This document shows positions 11,601 through 22,371 of a stretch of 64,000 bases of DNA, in pieces. Position numbers and translations under genes: made by a program. Each line of letters begins with the position of its first letter. The stretch's first letter is position 1. The stretch lies in assembly GCA_963920665.1 (NCBI GenBank), contig OY987271.1, positions 7,443,350 through 7,507,349 of the forward strand, written 5' to 3'. A model generated the notes under the pieces. That model had not been told where the DNA came from, did no database searches, and saw nothing but the letters and a program-made list of their open reading frames with translations. This stretch comes from Straminergon stramineum. Taxonomy: Eukaryota > Streptophyta > Bryopsida > Hypnales > Calliergonaceae.

Positions 11601-12530
11601 TCCTTAACCCCTAAAGGACTAAGGTGCGTTTTTTGGCAACATAGAAATTTTAGGTAGGTACATGTGACTAGAGATTTCCATGTTTTGGGCCCAAAATATA
11701 ATAGAAGGTGTAGACAAGGAATACCTTTCATGTGCACTAAATTTTAGGACATTTGGAAATACGAGTCAAAAGTTATGGCCCAATATGTAGTTTGTTTCTC
11801 AACTCATGCGGTTCGGGCAGATCTGGAAAAAACACTTTTTTCAAAAATAAAAATTTGAAATTGGTTTTCAAGATGTCTATATACATAGAAAGCTTTAAAT
11901 CATTCCATTTTGATCAATGAGTCAAAAGTTATGAGGAGTTTTAGTTTCCATGCAATTATGGATTCTCTACTCTAAAATAAACTTTAAAGTCCTTTATTTA
12001 ACTCAATTTTCAATATTTTTGGAAAAAATGAAAACAATAGGTGTAGATTTTTTATTACAACATTACAACCATTGGGATTGGCATTTTTCAATTCCATTAA
12101 TAAATTGTTAACAATTTAGTATTTTGAATCATTCTCTACATCTTTTTATTTACTATTTTTTTCCTATATGGTCTGGTTGCACAATTCCAAATGGTTTGAA
12201 AATTTTCAAGCATGTAACCAACTTGCCTTAAAATAATGAATTTAAAGAAGCACCACCACTTGGGACATTTTTTCATAAGAATGTGAACTTGTGAAGTGTA
12301 GCCGCATGGTTTTTCACAAGGCCCCCAAAAGGATTTTTGTCACTTCAAGTGCTAATATCTTGCAATCTACAAAGTGGAAATTTCTGAAAATCTAGCTTCA
12401 TACAAGATCCTATAGTTCCATGTATCCCAAAATGATATTTTTCAAAAAGTTGGTACTTGTATTACAAACAAATGGCAATTTTTGAGAGTTTTTGGTGATA
12501 ATGTAGTCAAGGAACTTTACAGGTTAAGGA
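11601..12530 (-). mobile_element. TIR element family A, copy 2 (inverted)
   Basis: 930 bp with terminal inverted repeats TCCTTAACCCCTAAAGGAC (11601-11619) and, read on the minus strand, TCCTTAACCTGTAAAGTTCC (to 12530). Internally it is the reverse complement of 3350-4309 across most of its length, with many substitutions and small indels. No coding capacity is visible. It is a non-autonomous DNA transposon, probably several hundred thousand generations old or more judging by divergence; that age is only an impression. Confidence 0.65.
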
Positions 12531-12544
12531 TTAATAATAAGAAT

Positions 12545-12985
12545 GCCTAACTATGCTCATTGATCAGAAGGCTCTCAAGACATTCAATGTCATAGAGCTT
12601 AATTTCAGAATGTCCATTCAAAAACCGTACACACATCAGAAGGCTGGCAATGCCATAGAATTTAAAATTCAAATGTCACTTCAAATTAAACCCCTATACC
12701 CATCATAAGGCTGGAGAATTGAAGTTAATATCTGAATGTCTATCCACCCCACCCCCTGCTTACACCCATCAAAACCCTGGCAATGCCATAGAAAATTTAA
12801 TAGCAGCTGTGAATGTCTATCCAAAACTTGAGGTGCACATGCACAAATATATACACTCATCAGAAGGCTGTCAATGACATCGAATTTCATAAATCCAAAG
12901 CCCGTTAGTAACGTACTTTCAAAATGCTGCTCAAGGCTTTCTCGATCTTACTCATCAGAAGTTGGGCAATGCCCTATCCAACAGT
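12545..12985 (+). repeat. ~90-bp tandem repeat, locus 2
   Basis: About five diverged units keyed by CATCAGAAGGCTGGCAATGC (near 12634) and its variants near 12550, 12702, 12768, 12858 and 12953, usually followed by CATAGAATTTAA and an (A)ATGTC(T/C)A(T)(T/C)C block. It shares the unit with locus 1 at 5010-5235. It lies directly beside TIR element copy 2. Function is unknown; it may be a minisatellite or part of a larger dispersed element. Confidence 0.6.
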
Positions 12986-13379
12986 CTTGTACTGCACATT
13001 GGCAAGACTTGTATGAAAGTTACGTGCATTCATTTGTGGACCAGGAATTGAAGGTGTGCAGGAAAGTTGATGGATTTTCTTAGAGAAACCTGCCTGAGGA
13101 GAGTCCTCAATGCAAAGACTGAGCTTTCAGGAGAGCTAGCTGGATGTACAGTACGTTGGATTGTTGCCACACAAATCAGTGCTTGAACTCAATCCTCCTC
13201 GTTTCGTGAATTTCATGCGCTGGTGGTGGTGAGTAAGTAAGTTATGGCCGCCGGGGGTTGGCAGGCTTCCCAATCATACAGTCACATGACATCCTAGCTG
13301 CCACAGTCATTTGACAATCTGGCTGTTCGAGAGGAGAAGGACTTGTCATTATATCGAACAATTCGTTGTTGTCGTCAAC

Positions 13380-15674
13380 CTTTCTCGTAATCATGTAGCA
13401 TTTGTGTCGATCAATGCATTTGTCCTCCCCCCTTTGGTCCACCTCCACAAATCTTTGTGATCTAGCCTCCTGCCAACACAGACAAGTTAGAGAGCTTGAT
13501 GATTGTTGCAAAGTTGATGAAAGCAACATGCCACTAAAGGTGAGTAAATTTAATTTCAGTAACGAAGGACTTCAAATGAGAGATTAGGGTTTACCAAACT
13601 TACAATCCTATTTTGAATAGCCCAATGAAATATTGAACACCTCGGTAGTTGCTTAGAGCACTGGAGGTGCCATTACAGCGTGAAGGTCATAGCTAACTTT
13701 CTCTCCCAAGAATTCGACAAACTTAGTCAGTAGCAATTAAGAAATAATGCAACCTTGGTTCTCCAGTTCAAACCACTAAACAGAGATGGTCTGAGCATCA
13801 TCCCGTCGATTAGGGTTAGTGATGTGTGATCAGTTTTGTGTTAAAATGGTGCAATTCCTCATTGGAGCCAAAATTGTGTCAATTCATCTGCATCAAGGTA
13901 AAAACAAGGACGGTAATGAGATCTATGTTGCAGGCTCCGCGCTGTAATTAAATAGAGGCAAAGTAGTGGAATTCCACCAATTTAACACTAAATTGACATT
14001 ATTTTGGCATTGTGAGTCTCACAGGGTAGAATCTGGAAGTCCACGAGGATGTTGGTAACTAAGAATTTGGACCATACTTAGATTCCACTGATTGCAACTG
14101 ACCCTGATTAGGAGCAGGTAACAAGGTTGGAGCTCTCCCCATCAGTACAATTTCAATTGTACCGTATCTGTGGCGGTGGATTACAATTCTCATAATTTTT
14201 TCAGGTGAAAACTTTGAATTCGACAATCTCCATCAAAAATAATAAGAGGTTGCTTGCCTTCGGTCGTGCAGTGACTCAATCAACAGGCTGACGAGAAAGG
14301 AAGCCCTGATATCCGTCCGGCAGTCAAGCGCATGCCAGAGTTTCTTAGTCATAGGAAAGATAGGATTCTCTGTGTCTGAGCCGATATAGGCAGTTGCGTT
14401 GTCCAAAGCTTTATCCAAGATCGATGAAGCCGCCATGGATACTGAAAGATGAAATGAAAGACTTATTTCCAATTAATTATTGATAATGAGCTCCCACAAG
14501 TGCATCACAACTGATTAGAATTCAGAGGACCGTCCCAATCCAGAAAGCAACCTCTTGAGATTGAGATATCTCATCCTTCGAGAGAATTCAAGTCAATAAT
14601 TATCCAAAATTTCCGAAACTCTTTACAACTTGTTCACTATATATGCAACGCAGGAAAGCTAAATCCTTCAATTCACACTTACTATTGATTTGTCTCGACT
14701 CGTCTCAAATAGATCTAGCTCTAGTTTCACAAAACAATGTGACTATCAGAGTTTCAAACTTAGTTGTAAATTTAATTGAGATTTCATCGTTTGACTACTT
14801 AGTTACCTGCATTTACTCTTAAAATGACCGAGGCCCCACATTGTGGCGTTGACAAAATTTTGAGTTAAAATGAAGAACCTGACAAAGTCTATTTTTATTA
14901 TCCAAAAAAATTCTATAAAAAGAATTTGTATGTTTTTCAAATGAGACTACTTTTTGTGCATCATAGGAGTCTTTCCAATGAAAAAATTGATCAGTTTTCT
15001 AGTCTTTAAGACTAAAATGCTCTTCAAGGAGATGAACCTCAAAGTCCACTGTATCTTGAAGAAGAATCACATCACAAATTCATAGAATCAATTTTGTAGA
15101 ACCAAATTTGAAATGAGATAAATTGCTTATGGTTATAAGACATGTAACTCCCTTTTTTTACTGAAGTACCTATCTTTCAATTGACTATAATCTTACACTT
15201 GACATGTAAATAAAGGACTGAAAGACTTCGAACAACTCCCAATTGATCAAGCATTCTAGATTTTCAATCCGTATTTCCACATTGATGTAAAATTGCCACT
15301 TGTGTTCTCCTTTTCCATGTGATCCATAACACACGTAGTTTAAGAACTTTTGGGTACAATAAAAAATAAAAAGTTGTTTGACCCCGAGAGTGTGAGCACT
15401 TGTAACTTCACAAAAGGCTTTAAAAATTAGAGCGCCTGCGGTCACATATAAAGCGGCAATACTAATGCTGTGAGTATCCACCAGTGTAAAGAAACTGCCT
15501 GCACTACCGGTATAGTAGTTGCTTGCCCTCCCGTTGTTTGAAAGAATATGATGAACGCAGCTTCAATCGCCCCTTCGGCTTCTTCCAACTTCCCATGGCG
15601 ACTCCCTGCATAAGCAGAATGCAACAAACTGGTCCTTGATCGAAACTGAATGAATTCAAAGAACTTGTCAATAC
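13380..15674 (-). other. Possible unidentified spliced gene (three exon-like segments)
   Basis: Three minus-strand segments have exon character. (1) 15508-15674 follows a clean acceptor (TTCGTTTTCAG|GT), is open throughout (begins GIDKFFEFIQFRSRT, then GKLEEAEGAIEAAF) and ends at a GTAGTG donor. (2) 14258-14441 follows CATCTTTCAG, has an ATG at 14436 in good context (start MAASSILDKALDNATAYI, then PMTKKLWHALDCRTDIRASF) and ends at a possible GC donor (AG|GCAAGC). (3) 13380-13469 is a 90-nt phase-0 exon between TGTGTTGGCAG and GTTGAC (EARSQRFVEVDQRGEDKCID, then RHKCYMITRK). The three do not splice together in phase directly, so exons are missing or the pieces belong to different or broken genes. 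I recognise no family. Confidence 0.3.
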
Positions 15675-15749
15675 CTGAAAACGAATTGAAATCCAATTTC
15701 AGAACATGAATCGATGAAAACCCAATTGATGCATTTCCAGTAAATCTGA

Positions 15750-16419
15750 AATGTAAAGTATGAAAGTGTCACACACGATGTACAGTACAGTACACAATCA
15801 AAACATGAAAGTTTGTGAGAGCTTACTGGTTGGGTTTTGATGCACCTGGAGATGCATTTCTTTGAGGATTCTTAACTTAGTCATACAGTGACCAAACAAT
15901 GCATGCTAAAGTACTTTGGAATTATCTCTCAGTTGCTGCTAATAAGATCCTATGAAAACCATTTATGTTAAATAACAGTAACTATGCTCAGTTGTAACTA
16001 TTGACTATAATAGGTATAGAATTTAGGGTAGCACAGAGCAACTGTGGAATTCATACCAATGCGCAGATGACTTTCCAATTGAAATAACATAATTGCACAT
16101 AGTTCAAACAAAAAAACACAACAACAAAAAGCACTACCCTCACTCAGTATGAAGTGGGCCTGGATTCACGTTGAATATAATTTACAAGTGCAAAATGAGC
16201 ACAAAGAAGTTCAAAGCCACTCTCACAAGCACGCTACCGCATCATGATTACTTCAGATGACTCTGCCACAAAATGCATAAAATCTTGAAGCACTAGCATT
16301 AGCAGATGGGAGTCCGATCCATGGCAGGCTTTTCGGCAATTCATATTTTCACTTCCTCCTTCATTAAGCAAAGCAGACAACCTAATGCATGCATGTCCAG
16401 CGTCAAGTACATCTGAATG
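15750..16419. other. Non-coding spacer
   Basis: No supported gene or repeat. If the exon-like segments at 13.4-15.7 kb belong to one minus-strand gene, its upstream exons or promoter would lie here, but no convincing exon was found. Confidence 0.4.
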
Positions 16420-16439
16420 CTAGCAAGAGCGAAACGTCA

Positions 16440-17056
16440 CCAGGGGCTCTTCTACTCCAAAACACAAAGCGCCATCACTTGACCCTGAGGTAGAGGATGA
16501 TTTAGGATTAGAGGAAAATGGCAATGTTGAGGTCCTCGTGAACTGAGAGGAATCTAACAATTTATCATTGTTAGTGAAGAGGTTCCCTTGCCCTAGGATT
16601 GAAGGTTGCCAAAGAAGTTGCACAAGAACTACAACAAAGGGACCAGACAACTCAAAATGCCACAACAGAGATGGTTGCTGCAAAAATGGAGAAAGCCCAT
16701 AGCATTGAAAATCAAGTCACTTTGTCTCTATTTATGATGCTTGACAAGGAGAAGCTTCCATTGGAGGCACAAAAGTACTAGCATTGTGTCGAGAGGAGGA
16801 GATGCTCAAATTGAAGACTCGAATGGTAGCCTCCAAGGGTGCCGCACAACTACAAATGTATGTGGCACGTGAACGTGTAGAAGTGGCACGATTGGTGAAC
16901 CCCAAAGCAACAAAGGTAGAGAGTGCCACACGAAATCGAGCTGCACCCTCGCCATTGCAAAGTCAAATTCCTCCAACCAGCTCCCCCATCCATTCTCCAG
17001 CATCGTTCTCTCCCGAATTGCCTGTCCCTGAGGCGGATTCCATCTCTGAAACGTAG
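16440..17056 (+). pseudogene. Decayed coiled-coil ORF fragment
   Basis: Coding-like pieces occur in more than one plus-strand frame: an acidic stretch (DPEVEDDLGLEENGNVEVLV, about 16480-16543), then KVAKEVAQELQQRDQTTQNA (from about 16602) with MEKAHSIENQVTLSLFMMLD, and in a shifted frame REEEMLKLKTRMVASKGAAQ (from about 16790) leading to a Pro/Ser-rich tail ending at 17056. The Gln/Glu/Lys-rich helices resemble C-terminal parts of plant transposon-associated Myb/SANT-like proteins, but this is only resemblance. Frame changes and a stop at 16781 argue for a pseudogene or several exons. Confidence 0.3.
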
Positions 17057-17179
17057 GAAGGTGACTCTGTCGATGAAGGTGCTGCAAATCCCTTCCCGAA
17101 TTCTGGATCCTGGTGCATTGATGATTGATGGATACCTCAGAGCTCCAATCGCTACAAGCTTGTAGCCATTGCGTGGCAG

Positions 17180-19650
17180 TTCCTCTCAACCATCAGGATT
17201 TAGGTCAGATACTCCGTTTCATATTCCTTATTGTTTGCCATTTTTTCCTCATCGTCTGTACGCAGATTCACTGAGAATCACCTGGAGCATGGCGTGATTT
17301 GTAGAGGGATAGCCTAGACAAATGTGGATTTAATCCCATTACATTATGAGACATGGAAGAAGGTATGCATTTGACGAATTTTCACAGCCCTATCCATCAC
17401 TGGATCATGTCAAATACCCGAATTCTGTCTCCCGTGATTCTCCTGTCTCCTTTAGTCTCTGTAAAGTTGTGAAGGTGCACGGGATGGTGCACGGGATGGT
17501 GCACTTCTTAGTGTTGGAGGTCGTAGGGCAGCGCACTATCTAACGAGGACACAAAAACAATATTCACGGTACATTTGTCATACATTCCTTAGTTTTTGAT
17601 TGCATATTTGATGTTGGTTGCAGCACTTGATTTGTTGTGTGTTACAATCTTTCATTGTTGACACAACAACCAATATGAGGATAACCTTCTCTCATAGCTT
17701 GATCCCTCAATTGTGGGCATCTCAATTGTCATTCAATTCTACAGATAGTCATGGTGTTAATAATGGATATAAGATCAACAATTTGGTGCATTCATGGGGT
17801 TTAATTCAGTTAGCATTCAATTAGTACAAACAAGCATTTGGCAATGTAGGCTATGAGTGTTTTATCCTAACCCTTAGAATAAAGTGTGAACAATTGGGTT
17901 CTTGTTGTTGTTGAATTCCTAAGTGAGTGCTTAATGCATTGTCCAAATGTGCCTTATAAGCAATGGATAGATGGTATGTTGTGTTTTGTTGCTTCTTTGA
18001 TGCCTAAGTGTAATTCGTAAACAATGCAATGGGAAAATAATAATAATGGCCAATTTTGACTAAGGTAAGCCAAAACTGAGAGTTAGTCAAATTTAAATTC
18101 CACCTCATCAAAGTTGTAGAGCTTCTTATGCCTTATTCAAAATGATAAATTTTGTTTTAATTGAACTTTCTTTTAAGAGTTATCTGTGGATGAGTTTTGA
18201 CTTCTAATCTAAACTATAAAACTTCATCCCTTGATTTCAATCAATCTAGCAATGTGAACTAACTTGGAATTTTGGATTTGAGTTTAAGGTTAATCATATT
18301 TCCTAAGTTTTGAGTGTTATTTGAATTGCTCTAATATTGTTGACTTTCATTCAAATCTACTTTGAACTAAGTCAAAACTTCATTCTAATTTATCTCCTTT
18401 AATATTAATCTATTTTCTAAATGTAAATTAGTTCTAAGTCTCCTAAATATTCTTTAAGTGATTCTACTTTGAATTAGATTTCTAGTTGTCTTGAAAAGAT
18501 TCCATCTAATTTTCTACTTGTCACTCACTACCTTGGACTTCTACTTCTAAATTACTATTTTTAGATTTTGAACATTTTGAATTTATATATCTTATTTAAG
18601 ATTACCTTTCTAAAAAGTTAAGACACTTAAACTTACAACTTTCCTACAAAAAATTATGAACCCTAGTTGGAACTTGAAACTTCATCCATGAATTTCTATT
18701 GACTCAAACTTTCAAACTAATTTTTGATTTTGATTTTGACCTCTAACTCAACTCTAGATTCTAGTGTTCTTTTTCACATTCTTTTGGATGAATGTCCTAA
18801 TTTTCATCCATTCTTGTTGCTATTCTTCAACCAAGTATAGCTTCTTGAGTTTTGATCTATTTTTAGTATTTCATATATTTTTGGAAAGCCCTAAAAATTA
18901 ACTTCTAGAAACTAAATTCAAAGCTAAGTTTAGACTCGATTCTAGTGATCTGACTTGACCTTCTAACTTGTAAGTTAATAATTCTACTTCAAAATTAATA
19001 TTCCTATGATAGGGAATAGATAGGGAAAAGGAAAATCAAATACAAACTTCTATCTTTGGTTTGATGTAATAGTCCCATCTTCATGGATCATGATAGTAAT
19101 CTTGTCTTAGTATCCATCATCCTCCATCTCATAGTTCACTTTGTGTTTGCACAATACTTGATGGATAGTGACAATAAAATACATGAGTCTACAATTCATT
19201 TCTCCTTCTTTTCCAACTCTTTTGCTTTTCAACTTCTTTTCTTTTTCATTTTTTTTTCATTTGAGATATTTTAGAATGTCAATCTATCAAATTCCAACTT
19301 CTTAATTGCTTGCTAATTGTCTAAAGAATCAAGCAAGAGTTGGTGACAAGCCTTGCTTAACTTCTTCTAAGAATAACTAAGTCTTTAGCATCTTCAAAGT
19401 CAAATATTCTCAATTTTGACTTCTTCCCTTTGACCCTAATCAAAGTCAAACTTTGTTTAAAGGAGTTGAATATTCTCAATTGAGAGGCTTACTTGACTTG
19501 ACTTATGTTAAACATTCCTATAACTAAGAATCCGACACTTCTCAACTCTCACAACTCCTCTTTAATTCGTTAGCTAGTTGCAATTTTCTTCTTCAATCTT
19601 TAAAACTCGGGTAGTTTGGGTTCAGTTTCTCTGCTTAGTCACTCAATATA
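17180..19650. other. AT-rich non-coding region
   Basis: No gene is recognised. A small 12-bp tandem repeat (GGTGCACGGGAT, twice, then GGTGCAC) sits at about 17476-17505. From 17.8 kb onward the sequence is strongly AT-rich with many short T-runs. Confidence 0.45.
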
Positions 19651-19720
19651 AGGTAGAAGCACCCAAATGTGACACTTGTTTTGGATCTCTTGATATGGAA
19701 GGTGCAAATAGGAAAAAAAA

Positions 19721-19909
19721 CATTAGGAAAATTCTGAGGTCAAGAGAGGGCTGCGAATTTTAGATTTTTAGCACACTCACAGTGCAAATACAGAAAAAAT
19801 AAAAAAGAATTTTTCAAAATAAAAAATAGCAAAAAATTAAAAAAAATAGTACTCCTATAGCATTGACATGTCACTAGTAGTGCCACATCGAATTCCAAAT
19901 TTTAAAAAA

Positions 19910-19960
<51 letters not shown>

Positions 19961-20016
19961 GCACCATTGGGGTGCAAAATTCGCAGCCTTGTTGAGACCT
20001 GAAAATTTTCCTAATG
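19721..20016. mobile_element. Nested MITE with TA-repeat core
   Basis: The outer arms are CATTAGGAAAATTCTGAGGT and the inverse of ACCTGAAAATTTTCCTAATG, followed inward by GGCTGCGAATTTT (19750) and its inverse AAAATTCGCAGCC (ending about 19988). The GCAC and GTGCAA segments inside the arms also pair. The centre holds a (TA)n run. Absence of this block from the sister element at 25.2 kb shows it is an insertion. Family unknown. Confidence 0.65.
19913..19957. repeat. (TA)n microsatellite
   Basis: About 45 bp of pure TA dinucleotide repeat forms the core of the nested MITE. It can fold back on itself and would be length-variable. Confidence 0.9.
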
Positions 20017-20347
20017 ATGATGTGCACGTGTTAGGAAATGGTTTAGGAAATCCAAGAAAACTGGTTTTGTATTTTTCCGAGCTTGCATGAGTATTATATA
20101 AATTTTTGAAAAATACTTTGTAGATGCACCTACTGTAGACACTAGACTAACACCAAAGTGGGCACGGAAACACCCAAAAGCAACACTCTCTAAACTTGGA
20201 TCAAATGTGGTTGATAGGTTGCTTCTTGAAAGAGTGACAACTTTTTGGAACCCCACTTGTTTACTTTGGGTCCACAAGCATTTGGATTTCGGTTGTTTTT
20301 TAGGTGTTTGTAAATGACTCATGTTACATGTGGGTGCAATTACCTTA

Positions 20348-21771
20348 TTTCTGAACCCGCTCAATGTTTGTTTGTTTGGAACCACTTAGGTCTTGCTTGG
20401 TCATTAAGTATGCATTTGGAACCAATTCATACCATTGCTTAGGCTCCCAAAGAATTTTGAAACATCCCAAACATTAGTCAGGCTTCCCAAAGTATTTTTG
20501 AAACACTCCAGAATCTATATTTGGGCTCTCAGTTTGTAGTCTTTTCAATCAGATGGTACAATATGGTCCCCTGTATGGTACTTCGTATGTGAACTCAATC
20601 TAACCACCTCCCTTGTCCAGCTTTCGGCTACCTAGCCTTCCTACCACTACTCGCCTCTTCTACCATCTTGTTTGGCTCACTATGGTCAAACTTTAGACCC
20701 CAATTAGTTAGTTTGTTCTAATTTTGGGTAACGAAATCAAGCAACAAAAAATAAAATAAAAATAAGATAAACCAATTAGTGAGGCAATAGTAGGAAATAC
20801 AAGGCCTCGTTCAAGCCTCTCTATTGGAAAATGAAAGAAATAGAATGAAATTTTTCTATGACTTTGAAAATTATGTACAAAGTGATAGTTTTGTTGTACA
20901 AAGTGGTTAGCAAAGGACTAGGACAAAAAGAGAAAATAACTTAGACAAGATGGCAAAAGCCAAAGTTTATCCATAAATCACAAATTGTTAGCTAAGGAAA
21001 ATAAAGGAAGTTAGTGCAAAATCAAAGCTTCACCGGTAGTGAAATTAAAGCACAAACACAAATAAAAACCAAAATGCCACAGCTTGGATCATGTATTTTG
21101 TAAGCCAAGGCTCTATGGGGGTTTTCTCTCCAAAATGGCCCCTCCCCCCCCCCTTACAAATAGCTCGTACAAAATGGTTAGTATAACACAAAGACTCCAA
21201 TTCCACTCTCCAACCAAGAAAAAACCAAAATGTTAGTAAGCTCAAATCCAAGATACCAATGAAAGTAGACAAGACAAGCTCAAAGGGACCCTTGTATCCT
21301 TTGAGATAAGCTTAAGACTCAAACAATGAGCAAAATTGCTCCAAAATGCAAAGTAGATAAGAAATTGGCCAAATTGGCACTATTAGAAACCTGCATTTTA
21401 GGTGACATTAGACAGAAATGTGACATGTTTTTGTAGATATAAGGACATCAAAGACTCTCAAGTAGTAGATGGTAGAATTGTGGTGAAAGTTGCAAAAATT
21501 AGGTAGATGTTAGAGTTGGCAACTATATTGTGTGAGACATCTCGAAAAATCGTAGTCATATTTTTTGAGGCATCCTACAAAACATGGAAGTGCCATATTA
21601 GCAAAGGCTTACAATTTGACTATTAATAGTTAAGTTTCTAGTAGTTATTGGTGGCTAAGATAAAATGTTGAATGGATGTAAAAAACATGCCTTGGGAAGG
21701 GTAGCCACATGTCACACTTTTGAAAAAACAAATATGGCACCTAACATGGCATCCAACGAGGATGACGCGGT
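20348..21771. other. Non-coding region
   Basis: Nothing recognised apart from short low-complexity tracts (C-run near 21141-21152). Open frames are short and lack domain features. Confidence 0.45.
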
Positions 21772-21778
21772 GTGCCAT

Positions 21779-22364
21779 ATTCGGGGAGATCACTTAGAGT
21801 GTCCATTAGAAACTATGTGTGTTAAAATTTTAGACACCCTATAATATATTTTAAAATTTAAATAAAAGGAAAAGAAAAAAAATATGATTAGATTTTCCTA
21901 CTTTGAAAGTTTATGTTGTGAATTATTGGTATTTTTATTTGATAATTATAATTAGTTACAAATTTTTGAAGTAAAAAGATACACTGTAAAGCTGAAAATA
22001 ACTTTCACACCCCTATTTTATATAAGAATTTTTTTTCTAAAAAATTAACAAAAATTGCTAAATATAACACCCTATTGAAAGTTCATTTTTCTTGAATAAT
22101 GATGCAATGGTTGTCTAAAATGTATTCTCTATAAATGTTTGAGTTAAAAACCATGCCATTTTGATTCATTATTCAACCTATTCTAAAATTTTTTTTCATA
22201 AGTTATTTGAGTTGGGAATTTTTGTCAATAGAAACCTATGGTCATTATTAAACAAAGCTCAAATTTATAAGTTAAATGATTATTTATTAAAAAGTATATA
22301 AGGTGTCAAAAAATCACTTTAACACACGTGGTTTGTTATGGATACACTAAGTGATTTCCCTAGG
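21779..22364. mobile_element. 586-bp TIR element with 7-bp target duplication
   Basis: Flanked by GTGCCAT at 21772-21778 and 22365-22371. The long inverted arms (about 80 bp) begin GGGGAGATCACTTAGAGTGT at 21783 and, on the other strand, GGGAAATCACTTAGTGTATC at the right end. The arms continue to pair through the CCAT(T/A)A(G/C)AAAC and GTGTGTTAAA segments to GACACC. No coding frame. A 7-8 bp duplication suits a hAT-like or similar cut-and-paste family; the superfamily is inferred only. Confidence 0.7.
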
Positions 22365-22371
22365 GTGCCAT

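Larger units (their letters stand above)
19651..20345 (+). mobile_element. TIR element family B, filled copy (carries nested MITE)
   Basis: Begins AGGTAGAAGCACCCAAATGT and ends with the imperfect inverse (GGGTGCAATTACCT), flanked on both sides by TA (19649-19650 and 20346-20347). That fits a Stowaway/Tc1-mariner-type non-autonomous element with TA target duplication. The body is nearly the same as 25187-25602 except for a ~300-bp insertion at about 19721-20016. No coding capacity is visible. Confidence 0.7.
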
